A stretch of 43,476 bases of DNA, taken from Gp13-AA77 sp035578005 (lineage in GTDB: Bacteria; Acidobacteriota; Terriglobia; UBA7540). The translations under genes and the position numbers were made by a program. Position 1 is the stretch's first letter; each line of letters starts with the position of its first letter. Below, one piece after another: positions 16,345 to 24,031 of the stretch. Under the pieces are notes generated by a model. That model searched no databases. It was not told the DNA's origin and was given only the letters and a program-made list of their open reading frames with translations. Location of the stretch: the NCBI GenBank assembly GCA_035578005.1, contig DATJYK010000063.1:1-43476 (forward strand), in the 5' to 3' direction.

Positions 16345-17677
16345 AGAATTTCGTCACCGAGGAGAAGGTGAAGTCGCGCACCTTCATAGCTGGAACCACC
16401 ATCTCGAAGGATTCCTCACCCGCGGCGCGCTCCGGCGGGCTCATCATCTCGACGTTCGAAAGCATCTCGATCAAGCTTTGATTGAAACGGAGGTTCCTGA
16501 CTCCGTGTCGCAGCTCTCCGCCTTCGATCCAAAACGTGCCGTCGCGCGTCATTCCCGTGACGATCTTCTGGTAAGGATCGACCTCGCGAATGTACCAAAG
16601 GCGCGTCACCAGCAGGCCACGCTCGGTGGAGCGAATCATGTCGTCCAAGCTGTGGCGTCCGCCTTCCATGACGATATTCATTGGAGCTTCGCCGTATTCA
16701 TTGGGCAGCGGAAAGCCGTGTCCTGTAGGCTCGGCGCTTGCCTTGCGCGCCGTCTGGCGGGCGTAAACGAGGTTCTTGGGCACACCGTGTTCGACGAGCA
16801 TCACTCTCTGCCGCGGCACGCCTTCACCATCGAACGGGGCGCCGAGATGCAGCGGATGGTACACGTCGTCACGCATCTCGATGTTACTGCCGAAAAGCTT
16901 CTCTCCCATCCTACCGGTTAAGCAGCTTCGCTGCTCGGCCAGCGCCAGACCGCTGAAATCGAGCACCAGAAAGCCCAGCAGATCAAGCACGGCCGCCGGC
17001 TCCAGGATCACGGTGTAGCGTCCGGGCGGAATCTCGCGCGGCTCCGCGCTGGCCAGAGCCTTACGCGCGGCGCGGTCGGCCAGCGCTTCGGGATCAAGTT
17101 CGAGGTGATTGGGTCCTGTCTTCTTGGCCCAACCCGAGCTTGTCGGGCCCACCATGGTGACTGAGAGCTCTGAGACCGTCTCCTCGTGAAACGCTCGCAG
17201 TCCCCGTGAATTAAAAAGCGCCATCACGGAGCAGCCACTGGAAAACACGCCGGCTGCCGTCAGATGATCGGCTTCCGCCCGGCGGATCACGCCCGTCACG
17301 GCCTCCGCGCGATCGCGCGGGCCGAGCTCAGCCGTGTCCGGCACAAATCGCTGCACGGCGCGGTACATCTGAGGCTCGGGCATGCGCAGAAGTTCCGGAT
17401 CAGGCGGTTGAAGCCGCGCCAGGTCCAGGGCCGCTTCCGCCAGCCGGCGGATGGAAGCGCTATCCAGCTTGTTGGTGCCGGCGCGCGCCATGCGATGGCC
17501 GGCGACCGCGCGCACCGAAAGGTAAAGGCCTTCTTCAGTCACGTTCTGGTGAATGTTGTTGTTGGCGAAACGAGTGAGGGCGTACCGGTTCGAGGTGATG
17601 AGGCATTCAGTCTCATCAGCCGTGGAGTATTTGGTAACTTCGGCGAAGAGCTCTTGAGCGCGTTGGCGGGTTAGCAT
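16343..17677 (-). CDS. pmbA: TldE/PmbA-family modulator of the TldD protease
   Basis: A 444-aa TldE/PmbA-type protein, the partner of TldD in a heterodimeric protease that, in other bacteria, processes peptide substrates such as modified antibiotic peptides. It lacks the HExxxH zinc motif, as expected for the E subunit. The family pattern includes FANNNIHQNVTEEG near the N-terminus, SGCSVMALFNSRG, GRYTVILEPAAV and the C-terminal GTFWIEGGELRHGVRNLRFNQS. The ATG at 17677 was chosen; a longer version from 17734 would begin with 19 residues translated from a TGATTGA-type repeat. It is downstream of tldD on the same strand, 93 bp apart, presumably co-transcribed. Confidence 0.9.
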   Translation of the reverse strand: MLTRQRAQELFAEVTKYSTADETECLITSNRYALTRFANNNIHQNVTEEGLYLSVRAVAGHRMARAGTNKLDSASIRRLAEAALDLARLQPPDPELLRMPEPQMYRAVQRFVPDTAELGPRDRAEAVTGVIRRAEADHLTAAGVFSSGCSVMALFNSRGLRAFHEETVSELSVTMVGPTSSGWAKKTGPNHLELDPEALADRAARKALASAEPREIPPGRYTVILEPAAVLDLLGFLVLDFSGLALAEQRSCLTGRMGEKLFGSNIEMRDDVYHPLHLGAPFDGEGVPRQRVMLVEHGVPKNLVYARQTARKASAEPTGHGFPLPNEYGEAPMNIVMEGGRHSLDDMIRSTERGLLVTRLWYIREVDPYQKIVTGMTRDGTFWIEGGELRHGVRNLRFNQSLIEMLSNVEMMSPPERAAGEESFEMVVPAMKVRDFTFSSVTKF

Positions 17678-17766
17678 TGAGAGATTTAGTGATTGGGAAA
17701 TTGAGTGATTGATTGAATTCAGAGATCGACTCATTGACTCATTGAGTCAATCCCTCAATCCTTCAA
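17678..17766. repeat. TGATTGA/CATTGAGTCAA short-word array
   Basis: The tldD-pmbA gap is made of reiterated words such as TGAGTGATTGATTGAATTC and GACTCATTGACTCATTGAGTC, then CCCTCAATCCTTCAATCGTTCAATT. It has no conserved codons. The 57 bases next to pmbA are open in the pmbA frame and mimic a coding extension. Confidence 0.7.
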
Positions 17767-17770
17767 TCGT

Positions 17771-19228
17771 TCAATTTCCGTAAGCGACTCCGACCTGCAC
17801 GTTGCGAAACCGCGCCGGCGCGGCGCCGTGGCCGGTACCCATGATCTGCCCGGGCTGGCCTTTGCCGCAATTCGGCGTGCCCCATAAGGTCCAGTGCTCG
17901 GAGCCGCAGATGGCGTCGCACGAATTCCAGAACTCCGTGGTGATGCCGCCGTAGCTAGGGTTTTTGAGCAGGCGCCCGCGCTTTCCACCTTTGATTTCCC
18001 AGCCGATTTCAGTGCCGAACTGAAAGTTGTAGCGGCGGTCATCGATGGACCAACTCCGGTTCGTTTCCATCAAGATGCCGTCTTCAGTGTCGGCGATCAG
18101 GTCGTCGAACTTCCAGGTTCCCGGCAACAGGCTGACGTTGGTCATGCGAATCAGCGGGATTCGATTCCAGCCTTCGGCGCGCATGGCCCCGCTGGAACGG
18201 CCCAGGCCCGCCGAGGCCGCGGACTCTCGCGAAGTGAGATAGCCCACGAACAGCCCATCCTTGATCACCCGTGTGCACTGCGCAGGCACTCCCTCGTCGT
18301 CATAGAGGAACGTGCCGAGGCCCGGGCCGTGTTCCGGCGTCGCATCCGCCACCACGTTGACGATTTCGGAAGCATACTTCAGGTTGTTCAGCTTCTCGAT
18401 CGTCAAAAAGCTCATGCCGGCGTAATTGGCCTCGTCGCCCAGCACGCGATCGAGCTCGATTGGATGCCCGATCGATTCGTGAATCTGCAGACCGAGCTGC
18501 GAGCTGCCGAGAATCACGTCCTTCACACCCGCTGGGCATTGCTCGGCCTTGTGCAGCGCCACGGCTTCTTCGGCGATCAAGCCCGCGTGGCCCAGCAGGT
18601 CCAACTGCTCGACGAGTTCATAACCTGCCGTCTGGTACTGTCCGCCAAACGAGTTGGGATAGGAGCGCCGCTGAATCTCGCCGGCATCAAAAGACGTGGC
18701 GCAATAACCCACACCCGTCTGCGTACGCACCTGGTGCAACTCTGAGCCCAGGGTGGAGGCGAACCACTGCTCAATGCGGCGGAAGTCCATCGAGCCTTCG
18801 GCCAGCGTGACGCCCGGCACGCGTCGCAGCTCGGCATCCACCTTAAGCAGCAGGTCAAGGCAGGTGGATACAGGCACGGTAAAGGGATCAACGCGGCAAG
18901 GACTTTCCCAATGGCCGACCCGGCGATCTTCCGGAGCCAGTCGGACGTCGTGCTTCTTGGCCAGCGCGCTCGCCCGAGCCACTTCGACGGCTTGAGCGGC
19001 AGTGCGGTCGACAGACCCGATGCTGAGGTCGTCGGTGGCGGCAAAGCCCCAGGAGCCGTCCGCAATAACGCGGATACCCAACCCCATTGACTCCGATTCG
19101 CGAACGCCGGAGGCCTGGCCGTTCTTGGCAGCAAGATAGCGCTGATGGTAGTCCACCACGCGGACGTCAGCGTAAGTTGCGCCGGAAGCTACGGCAGTGT
19201 CAAGCGCGCGTTGGGCAAGGTCCTTCAA
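17771..19228 (-). CDS. tldD: TldD-family zinc metallopeptidase
   Basis: A 485-aa TldD subunit, the catalytic half of the TldD/TldE protease. The zinc motif HESIGH spans residues 250-255, and C454 in PNCGKGQPG fits the third ligand position of the E. coli protein. Further family blocks are YLAAKNGQASGVRESES near residues 31-47 and YDDEGVPAQCTRVIKDG near 309-325. The start is TTG at 19228 without a good ribosome binding site, next to a low-complexity repeat, so the exact N-terminus is uncertain by a few residues. pmbA follows. The pair acts in the cytoplasm. Confidence 0.92.
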   Translation of the reverse strand: MKDLAQRALDTAVASGATYADVRVVDYHQRYLAAKNGQASGVRESESMGLGIRVIADGSWGFAATDDLSIGSVDRTAAQAVEVARASALAKKHDVRLAPEDRRVGHWESPCRVDPFTVPVSTCLDLLLKVDAELRRVPGVTLAEGSMDFRRIEQWFASTLGSELHQVRTQTGVGYCATSFDAGEIQRRSYPNSFGGQYQTAGYELVEQLDLLGHAGLIAEEAVALHKAEQCPAGVKDVILGSSQLGLQIHESIGHPIELDRVLGDEANYAGMSFLTIEKLNNLKYASEIVNVVADATPEHGPGLGTFLYDDEGVPAQCTRVIKDGLFVGYLTSRESAASAGLGRSSGAMRAEGWNRIPLIRMTNVSLLPGTWKFDDLIADTEDGILMETNRSWSIDDRRYNFQFGTEIGWEIKGGKRGRLLKNPSYGGITTEFWNSCDAICGSEHWTLWGTPNCGKGQPGQIMGTGHGAAPARFRNVQVGVAYGN

Positions 19229-19230
19229 AA

Positions 19231-19302
19231 GGCAGAAGTCAGGAGTCAGAAGTCAGAAGTAATAAGAAGTCAGGACTCAGGAGCAAGAAGTCAGAAGTAA
19301 GC
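19231..19302. repeat. AGAAGTCAGGAGTCAG short-word array
   Basis: Words AGAAGTCAG, AGGAGTCAG and AAGTCAGAAGTAA are repeated about eight times directly upstream of the tldD start. On the minus strand this gives CTGACTTCTGACTCC. No gene or promoter is visible within it. Confidence 0.7.
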
Positions 19303-19363
19303 CTAGGGGCGCCACCAGAGATGAGCGCCGAACTCCATCGTGAAAATAAGCTAACCATCTTAT

Positions 19364-19485
19364 TTATCAACAACATTCCAGGATAGCGAGGCTAAGTGGC
19401 GCGTTTTCATATACATTCCAGGGTATTCTCATTTGTCCCACTTTTCTCATTTCCGGTCCTTTATTATCAACAACATTCCAGGATA
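19364..19485. repeat. Direct repeats of an ATTCCAGGATA module, 100 bp apart
   Basis: A 22-bp word (TTATCAACAACATTCCAGGA plus TA) is identical at 19364-19385 and 19464-19485, exactly 100 bp apart. A shorter relative, ACATTCCAGGGTA, sits between at 19413-19425. TCTCATTTGTCC and TCTCATTTCCGGTCC are another repeated pair in the gap (19427-19460). The pattern resembles the multiple transposase-binding repeats at the end of an insertion sequence, but no transposase is present. The rest of 19303-19722 holds nothing I can identify beyond an A-rich stretch at 19490-19510. Confidence 0.6.
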
Positions 19486-19722
19486 CCCCCAAAAAAAAAT
19501 TAAAAATTTTGCAGCTTGCTCCCCTGAGCCGCAGTAGTTAGAGAATGTGGGTCCGTTCGAAGTCGCATGCCTTCCACAGCCTTCGCGAACGGAATTGAAC
19601 TTAACACACTTGACCCGGCCCTGTCAAGCAAGAAAGCGCTGGTAGTTGTAGGCTAGACACGGAGGCTGGAAATGCAAAGCGGTGTCTGCCGGCTCTTCGG
19701 TGCTCGCGTCGCCCGAGCCGGG

Positions 19723-19756
19723 CAAAGAAAAAGGGCGCCTGCCGAAGCAGGCGCCC
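19723..19756 (-). terminator. Rho-independent terminator of the first TonB receptor gene
   Basis: On the minus strand GGGCGCCTGC-TTCG-GCAGGCGCCC is followed by TTTTTCTTTG: a 10-bp stem, tetraloop and T tract, 27 bp beyond the stop codon at 19783. The hairpin is nearly identical to the one at 23970-24001. Confidence 0.9.
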
Positions 19757-19782
19757 CTGGGTGATGCGACATCGGCGAACAA

Positions 19783-22700
19783 CTAGAAGAAAAGCTTCAG
19801 TTCAAAGGTGATTTGCCGCTGTCCGAATGTCGATGTAGTTCCCGGATACAAACTCGGAGTGCCGAATCCGGTTGTCTCCTGCGTTAGTCCGGCATCCTCG
19901 ATGAAAGGATCGACACTTGAGAAGTTCGGGTGGTTGAACACATTCACCATGTCCATCCGAAATTGCGCCTTCACCCGTTCAGTCACTTGGGTATCTTTGA
20001 AAAGCGCGAAGTTCGCAGTGTTCGTCTGGTAATCGCGGGCCACGTTTCGTCCCACATTCCCATAAACGGTCCCGTAAATGGAGTCGGCCTCCTGACCGTT
20101 AGCGATGAACCGCACCTGGCTGGGAGTTGCGTTTTGAATCGCGCCGCTGGCGTTGAAAGCGTTGAAGTTCAGGAGCTGGCCTGGGGCCACGGAACAGGCC
20201 GCTGCGTAAAATCCACAGACGTCACCCGCATAGATCCCAACCGTATTCACCGGCGCGGAAGAGCTGCCCGCGAACGGGCGCGCTGTTTCGTAGACGGTGG
20301 CGAAAGCCGCGTTAAAGTTAGTGTCGTAGTACTGGTTGGGGCCTGAGAAAGTATTGAGGTAGAACTGAATCGGAGTGTAGGGCTGGCCACTGGCGATGAT
20401 GTAGCTGCCGGATACTGACCATCCGCCCAGGAGATGTCCGGCGAGACCGTGCTGGTCGCGGTACACCGGGATCTGCTCGACAAAACTGAGCGTCCAGTTC
20501 TGCGGGATGTCCAGACCGGAAAGGCCGTGCTCACCTCCCAAGTAATCGAAGGGATTCTGCGAGAAAGCCAGGGTGCCACCTGCCCCACCGGTGGCGTAGA
20601 TTTCGTCGGCGTTTGCGGTTGTCTTGCTCCAGGTGTAGGCCGTCCGCAAGGTGAGCTGATGGGCCAGGTTCGTGGTGCGCAGTTCCGTTTGTAGCGCTTG
20701 GTAATCCGACACCGCCGTATTGGTTCGAACCCGGTCAACGCCCAGATTGCAGTTTACCCGGCCGACAGCTTGTGAAACGACGGCCTGGGAAGCCGGGCAC
20801 GGTGTGTCGCCCGAGGGAACCAGGCTCGGGAATGTCGCAGCGAGGCCGCCGATGTAAGGGTTAGCGTTAACGGACTGAAAGAGGTTTCCGCCGTGGTTGC
20901 CCACGTAGCGCGCTTCAAAGACCGCGGCCGGCGTGAGTTGACGTTGAATTCCCAAGCTCCATTGCTGAACGTGGTCGGCGCGGAAGTTGGGCGTTACCGT
21001 GGTCTGGTTAAAGGATCGCGGATCCTGCGTGCCAAGCGTTAGGTAAGGCGCGAGATCGCTACGCACATTCGGCCCAAAGGGTTGGGCCGGGAGCGGAGGA
21101 GCGGGGATCACACTCCCGTCGGATGCCGTCGTCGGAGCAATAGTCTGCGCTAGCACTTGGGGAGCAGACCCGGCAATGTTCAAGTAAATGTTGTAGTAAG
21201 GCGGATCATAGGCCAGGCGATAGCCGCCGCGCAGCACCGTCTGGCCGTTGCCCGTCAGCCGGCCGCCCCAGTGTGGCGTGTAGGCGAAACCTGCGCTCGG
21301 TCCAAACTGGTTCTTCGGCGCCGGGAGGCTCGGGAACACTCGGACGCTGAGCGGGAGGGACGGATCGAAGAACGGCTCCGAGCCACTCTCACGCTTGGTA
21401 TCAAGCTGGTTAAAGAGATTGGCGGGCTGCCCGAAGTACGTATAGGTAAGCCCCAGGTTCAACGTAAGGTTGGGTCTTGCCTTATAGTCATCTCCGACGT
21501 AAAAGAAAGAATCGTGCTCGCGGAAGTCAAGGTTGGGCGTACCTTGTGTCACGTTCACGGACTCCGGCATGTTGTCGGCAAAGCCCTGGAAGTCCGTGAA
21601 GGTATAGCCGCCATTGTAGAACGGGAGAAACACGTTAGGCGAGCGTTGGTAGGTGAGGTTTGTGCCCGCCTTGATCTGATGCGCGCCGTGGAACCAGCTC
21701 CAGTTGTCCTGCAACTGATAGGTGTTCACAATGCGCCCCGAAGGAAAGTTATCGGGGGGGCCGAAGCCGGCGAAGGGGGTCCCAATCGAAATGTCGGCCA
21801 GCCCCGACGCTATGTTTCCTTGATTCGGGATGGTGTTGCCGATGCCGTTTCCGCCAAACTCCACGGTCAGGCGGCCGTAGCTCAGCCGAAGCTCGTTCAC
21901 CATGGTGGAGGAGAGGGTGCGCGTCCAACTTACGCCGAAATCCTCGCTAAAGGATGGCTCGTTGAAAGGGTACCCCAATGCAGCGGTTCCCGGATCAAGA
22001 TTGAGCGAGGTAATCTTTTGATAGAGCCAGCGGCCGTAGACATGGTCCTTAACGCCGTTCCAGTCGATTCGTGCCGTGTAATCATACTGGTGCACTGGGT
22101 CCGGCAGAGTCCGCTGGACGCCGGCGAACTGCACCGAACAGGGTGAGCCATCCGCAGCCATGAGAGTCTGTGTGGTCGGCGTGCCACTGGGAACCGGGTT
22201 CCCACCCTTGATTCCGTAAGGCCCGTAGTTGGCGAGCGCCGAGATGGACGGGCTGTTTGGGAAGCACCCCTGCAGCGCGCTGATCCCGGCCGGGGTCGGC
22301 GTCAGACCGCCCTCGGCGTATACGGCGCTCCCGGGGATGATGTTGTTGTCAAATCCTCCAAAAATGAAGGCCTTGTCCTTCTTCAACGGTCCTCCGATAC
22401 TCACGCCGCTAAACTCGTTGTTGAAGACGGGCACTTGGGTGAGCCCCTCGAACGCCTTCTGGGTGTTACTCAAGGTGCTAAGGCGCCAGTTGCTCTCGGT
22501 GATGAACGCGTCGCCATGCCAGTTGTTCGTGCCTGACTTGGTGACGATATTGACCACCGAGCCAGAGTTGCGGCCGTACTCCGGACCGAAGTTCTCGGTA
22601 ACAATTTGGTACTCCTGCACGAAATCAGGGTTGGTCATAAAGAGGGAGGGGCCGGCGACGGAGTTATCGTTGTTGTTTTGGCCGTCGATCTGCTGGTCGT

Positions 22701-23424
22701 TGTTGCGGCCGCGAATGCCGTTGTTTCCGAAGTCCATGCCGTTGGAATTGGAGAATCCGAGATCACGAGTCGCGACAACTCCGGGCGTTTGAAGCGCCAG
22801 GACGTCGAGACCGTTATTGAGATTGATTCCTGGAAAGCTTTGGATGGTGGAACTGGAAACCGTATTGGTCACCTGGGCCTGCGTGGTTTCCATCAGTGGC
22901 GGCGCGGCCGTCACCTCAACGCTGGTTGTCGCTTGCCCGATCTCGAGAGTCAGATTGCCGAGAGCCGCATCCTGGGACGCTTGGACGCTGACATCCCCCA
23001 GAGTCAAAGCTCTGAACCCTGTCTTTCGGACTTCAACCGTGTAAGAGCCGATTCCCACCAGGGCAATGTGGAAAAGGCCTGACTGATCGGTCACCGTGCT
23101 GTATTGCGCGCCCGTTTCGCGGTTGGAGGCGGCAATTTCCGCGCCTGGCACCACGGCCCCGGTGGCATCGACAACGGTACCGGAAATGGAGCCTTTGACA
23201 ACCTGACCCGATGCCGGGACGGCTGCCAGACCGAAAGAGAACCAGCAGGCCAGAACTAGGCTAGCCGCCGGGCCGAACCGGCCCGCCGCCGCATTCCGCC
23301 GCTTCGTTTTGTCGCCTTGGTGAGTCTGAACGTACTGATGGTTGCTGCGCTGAACGCGAGTTGAAGAACGACGCTCTTGTACAACACCGGTTCTGCCGAG
23401 AACCTCTAACGCACCGCTTCGCAT
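19783..23424 (-). CDS. Oar-like TonB-dependent outer-membrane receptor 1
   Basis: A 1213-aa outer-membrane receptor of the acidobacterial Oar/CarboxypepD_reg-TBDR type. The start at 23424 has AGGAGGAG upstream, but the signal peptide is preceded by an unusually long basic stretch: the hydrophobic core is about residues 51-69 with a likely cut after ASG (73). A carboxypeptidase-regulatory beta-sandwich spans about 78-162 (ISGTVVDATGAVVPGAEI). The plug follows (about 175-290), with PEYGRNSGSVVNIVTKSGTN at its end. The remaining 900 residues are beta-barrel, ending in the aromatic sequence ITFELKLFF. It probably imports oligosaccharides or peptides with TonB energy, but the substrate is unknown. 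A structured leader lies upstream. A second, paralogous receptor unit lies upstream on the same strand. Confidence 0.93.
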   Translation of the reverse strand: MRSGALEVLGRTGVVQERRSSTRVQRSNHQYVQTHQGDKTKRRNAAAGRFGPAASLVLACWFSFGLAAVPASGQVVKGSISGTVVDATGAVVPGAEIAASNRETGAQYSTVTDQSGLFHIALVGIGSYTVEVRKTGFRALTLGDVSVQASQDAALGNLTLEIGQATTSVEVTAAPPLMETTQAQVTNTVSSSTIQSFPGINLNNGLDVLALQTPGVVATRDLGFSNSNGMDFGNNGIRGRNNDQQIDGQNNNDNSVAGPSLFMTNPDFVQEYQIVTENFGPEYGRNSGSVVNIVTKSGTNNWHGDAFITESNWRLSTLSNTQKAFEGLTQVPVFNNEFSGVSIGGPLKKDKAFIFGGFDNNIIPGSAVYAEGGLTPTPAGISALQGCFPNSPSISALANYGPYGIKGGNPVPSGTPTTQTLMAADGSPCSVQFAGVQRTLPDPVHQYDYTARIDWNGVKDHVYGRWLYQKITSLNLDPGTAALGYPFNEPSFSEDFGVSWTRTLSSTMVNELRLSYGRLTVEFGGNGIGNTIPNQGNIASGLADISIGTPFAGFGPPDNFPSGRIVNTYQLQDNWSWFHGAHQIKAGTNLTYQRSPNVFLPFYNGGYTFTDFQGFADNMPESVNVTQGTPNLDFREHDSFFYVGDDYKARPNLTLNLGLTYTYFGQPANLFNQLDTKRESGSEPFFDPSLPLSVRVFPSLPAPKNQFGPSAGFAYTPHWGGRLTGNGQTVLRGGYRLAYDPPYYNIYLNIAGSAPQVLAQTIAPTTASDGSVIPAPPLPAQPFGPNVRSDLAPYLTLGTQDPRSFNQTTVTPNFRADHVQQWSLGIQRQLTPAAVFEARYVGNHGGNLFQSVNANPYIGGLAATFPSLVPSGDTPCPASQAVVSQAVGRVNCNLGVDRVRTNTAVSDYQALQTELRTTNLAHQLTLRTAYTWSKTTANADEIYATGGAGGTLAFSQNPFDYLGGEHGLSGLDIPQNWTLSFVEQIPVYRDQHGLAGHLLGGWSVSGSYIIASGQPYTPIQFYLNTFSGPNQYYDTNFNAAFATVYETARPFAGSSSAPVNTVGIYAGDVCGFYAAACSVAPGQLLNFNAFNASGAIQNATPSQVRFIANGQEADSIYGTVYGNVGRNVARDYQTNTANFALFKDTQVTERVKAQFRMDMVNVFNHPNFSSVDPFIEDAGLTQETTGFGTPSLYPGTTSTFGQRQITFELKLFF

Positions 23425-23430
23425 GAAACT

Positions 23431-23558
23431 CCTCCTGAAGCAGTGCCCGTCCTCCCAGCCACTCCGGCCTTACCAGGTCTGCAGTGCTCCCACAGCACAG
23501 TGCCCGCAGTTGGACGACGGGCACAGCTTGCGCGTCTTATGGCAATTGAAGGTCCAAG
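23431..23558 (-). ncRNA. Candidate structured leader RNA, copy 1 (TonB receptor 1)
   Basis: The 5' leader of the receptor gene at 19783-23424. It aligns almost base for base with 27484-27614. A 9-bp helix pairs GTGCCCGTC (23524-23516) with GACGGGCAC (23451-23443). TTGGAC (23557-23552) could pair with GTCCAA (23515-23510), which would interlock with that helix as a pseudoknot. Inside are CACT/AGTG (23486-23483 with 23463-23460) and a near-invariant core GCAGACCTGGT...GCCGGAGTGGCTGGGAGG. The Shine-Dalgarno AGGAGGAG follows the helix closely. It does not match the cobalamin, TPP, FMN, SAM or c-di-GMP consensus I know. A cis-regulatory role is inference. Confidence 0.65.
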
Positions 23559-23620
23559 ACTTCCACACGCTGATATAGCAAGCATTAACAACAACATGTA
23601 TCAGAAAGGAATCGGGCAGT

Positions 23621-23669
23621 CCTATGTAGGTTGGAATTCTCAGCGGCGAAGCCTACAAGTAATCATAGG
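23621..23669 (-). promoter_or_regulatory. Shared upstream dyad element, copy 1
   Basis: On the minus strand the element begins CCTATGATTACTTGTAGG and ends GAATTCCAACCTACATAGG; CCTATG and CATAGG at its ends are complementary, as are GTAGG and CCTAC. About 60 bp further down the leader RNA begins. The same element, with changed but still complementary ends, precedes the other receptor (27685-27732). It could be an activator site or part of the promoter. A poor minus-10 candidate (TATATC) is at 23572-23577. Confidence 0.55.
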
Positions 23670-23722
23670 ACGTTTTTGGGCGTTCATAAATTATGATAAT
23701 TGTCGATATAAGCTGAGCTTTT

Positions 23723-23887
23723 CGGTGCTGGTGTCATTTGCAGGGCGAACCCCTCCAGGGCGCAGTCATTCCCGCGAAGGCGGGAATCCACACTTTCTTG
23801 ATGCCTTTTTTTCAAAGGAATTCCCCAATGGATTCCCGCCTTCGCGGGAATGACTGCGTTTCGGGGCGTTCAAATGACACCAGCACC
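23723..23887. mobile_element. MITE-like nested inverted-repeat element
   Basis: Outer arms GGTGCTGGTGTCATTTG (23724-23740) and its exact complement (23871-23887) enclose a second perfect 30-bp inverted repeat, 23761-23790 and 23829-23858, built on GTCATTCCCGCGAAGGCGGG. The spacer is 38 bp. The whole is bounded by AGCTTTT at 23716-23722 and 23888-23894, a possible 7-bp target duplication. No coding capacity. It lies in the otherwise gene-free 23670-23969 interval between the two receptor units. Confidence 0.75.
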
Positions 23888-23969
23888 AGCTTTTTGTTCA
23901 CCCTTCCGGGACGTTCCAAAGGAGGTCTCTGGCGCCTCTGTTATCGATGGTCAACAGCCTTCACACACC

Positions 23970-24001
23970 AATAAAAAGGGCGCCTGCCAAAGCAGGCGCC
24001 C
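23970..24001 (-). terminator. Rho-independent terminator of the second TonB receptor gene
   Basis: On the minus strand GGGCGCCTGC-TTTG-GCAGGCGCCC is followed by TTTTTATT: a 10-bp stem, tetraloop and T-rich tail, 30 bp past the stop codon at 24032. The stem is identical to that of the 19723-19756 terminator. Confidence 0.9.
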
Positions 24002-24031
24002 TCTGAGCTCTCAGACATGGCTTATCAACGG

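Noticed and set aside
20722..20737. GGTTCGAACCCGG resembling a tRNA T-arm
   Set aside because: It is within the coding region of TonB receptor 1 and no cloverleaf can be drawn.
23431..23558. Leader interpreted as a cobalamin riboswitch because of GCACTG and CTGGGAGG
   Set aside because: The other conserved parts (the GGGAA/GGTG core and the B12-box AGUCAGGAGACC) are not found, so the partial resemblance is judged coincidental.
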